Positions 21,279-21,279 of a DNA stretch of 21,279 nucleotides are shown piece by piece. Origin of the DNA: Deltaproteobacteria bacterium CG_4_8_14_3_um_filter_43_13 (lineage in GTDB: Bacteria; Desulfobacterota; UBA8473); contig PFIF01000249.1 of assembly GCA_002782605.1 (NCBI GenBank), forward strand, positions 1-21,279, in the 5' to 3' direction. The notes beneath the pieces are model-generated. The model had not been told where the DNA came from. It did no database searches and saw only the letters and a program-made list of their open reading frames with translations. The position numbers and the translations under genes were made by a program. How positions within the stretch are numbered: position 1 is the stretch's first letter; each line of letters starts with the position of its first letter.

Positions 21279-21279
21279 G

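Overview
The window reads as a piece of an anaerobic, sulfate-reducer-like bacterial chromosome, most likely from the former Deltaproteobacteria (Desulfobacterota). This rests on gene content: a DsrM/DsrK-type membrane cytochrome b plus HdrD-like iron-sulfur pair, a radical-SAM/methyltransferase/CoA-ligase cluster that I recall from Desulfovibrio vulgaris (around DVU_1553-1557), a Cys-rich histidine kinase and an Rrf2 regulator with IscR-like cysteines. Most of the window is moderately AT-rich. katG stands out as clearly GC-rich.

Layout. (1) 1-2927, plus strand: a promoter with a perfect inverted repeat at the predicted transcription start, then dsrM-like and dsrK-like genes and a single-domain response regulator. 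(2) 3377-7939, plus strand: six tightly packed genes, namely a C-GCAxxG-C-C protein, an uncharacterised 91-aa protein, a 61-aa two-CxxC redox protein, a SAM methyltransferase with Cys-rich ends, a radical SAM enzyme with many extra cysteines, and a PaaK-like AMP-forming ligase. They look like one pathway of unknown product. Directly downstream sits a broken transposase, flanked by a 13-bp direct repeat that may have split a small following gene. (3) 8964-13363: a histidine kinase with a Cys-rich insertion next to its HAMP region, a MITE-like nested inverted repeat, a divergently placed Rrf2 regulator with an upstream companion protein, and a CBS-pair/ACT protein broken by a frameshift. (4) 13452-14882, plus strand: dispersed short repeats, a long hairpin, a hicBA toxin-antitoxin pair with a consensus promoter, and an STAS gene truncated by the first codons of a REP-associated (RAYT) transposase.

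(5) 14950-21279, minus strand throughout: a run of short gene units, mostly toxin-antitoxin pairs (HicBA, RelE/HigB-HigA, VapC-Phd, BrnTA, a decayed PIN gene with its small partner), plus katG and one unknown gene. After each unit comes an imperfect palindrome whose halves resemble each other from unit to unit. On the minus strand the left halves are like GCATAACCAGGCAATCCAGC and the right halves like GCTGATTTTGTCGTTAGGC, and stop codons often fall inside the left half. This is the organisation of an integron cassette array with attC sites. I see no integrase in the window, so the array reading is a well-supported inference rather than proof. Three of the toxin-antitoxin units have sigma70-type promoters that begin just after the palindrome and end so close to the ATG that the mRNA should be leaderless or nearly so. 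Each has a palindrome in the promoter that could be the autoregulatory operator.

The observations I consider most worth checking are the attC-like array with a 2.2-kb katG as a cassette, the leaderless toxin promoters, the radical-SAM cluster with its unknown small proteins, and the STAS/RAYT junction.
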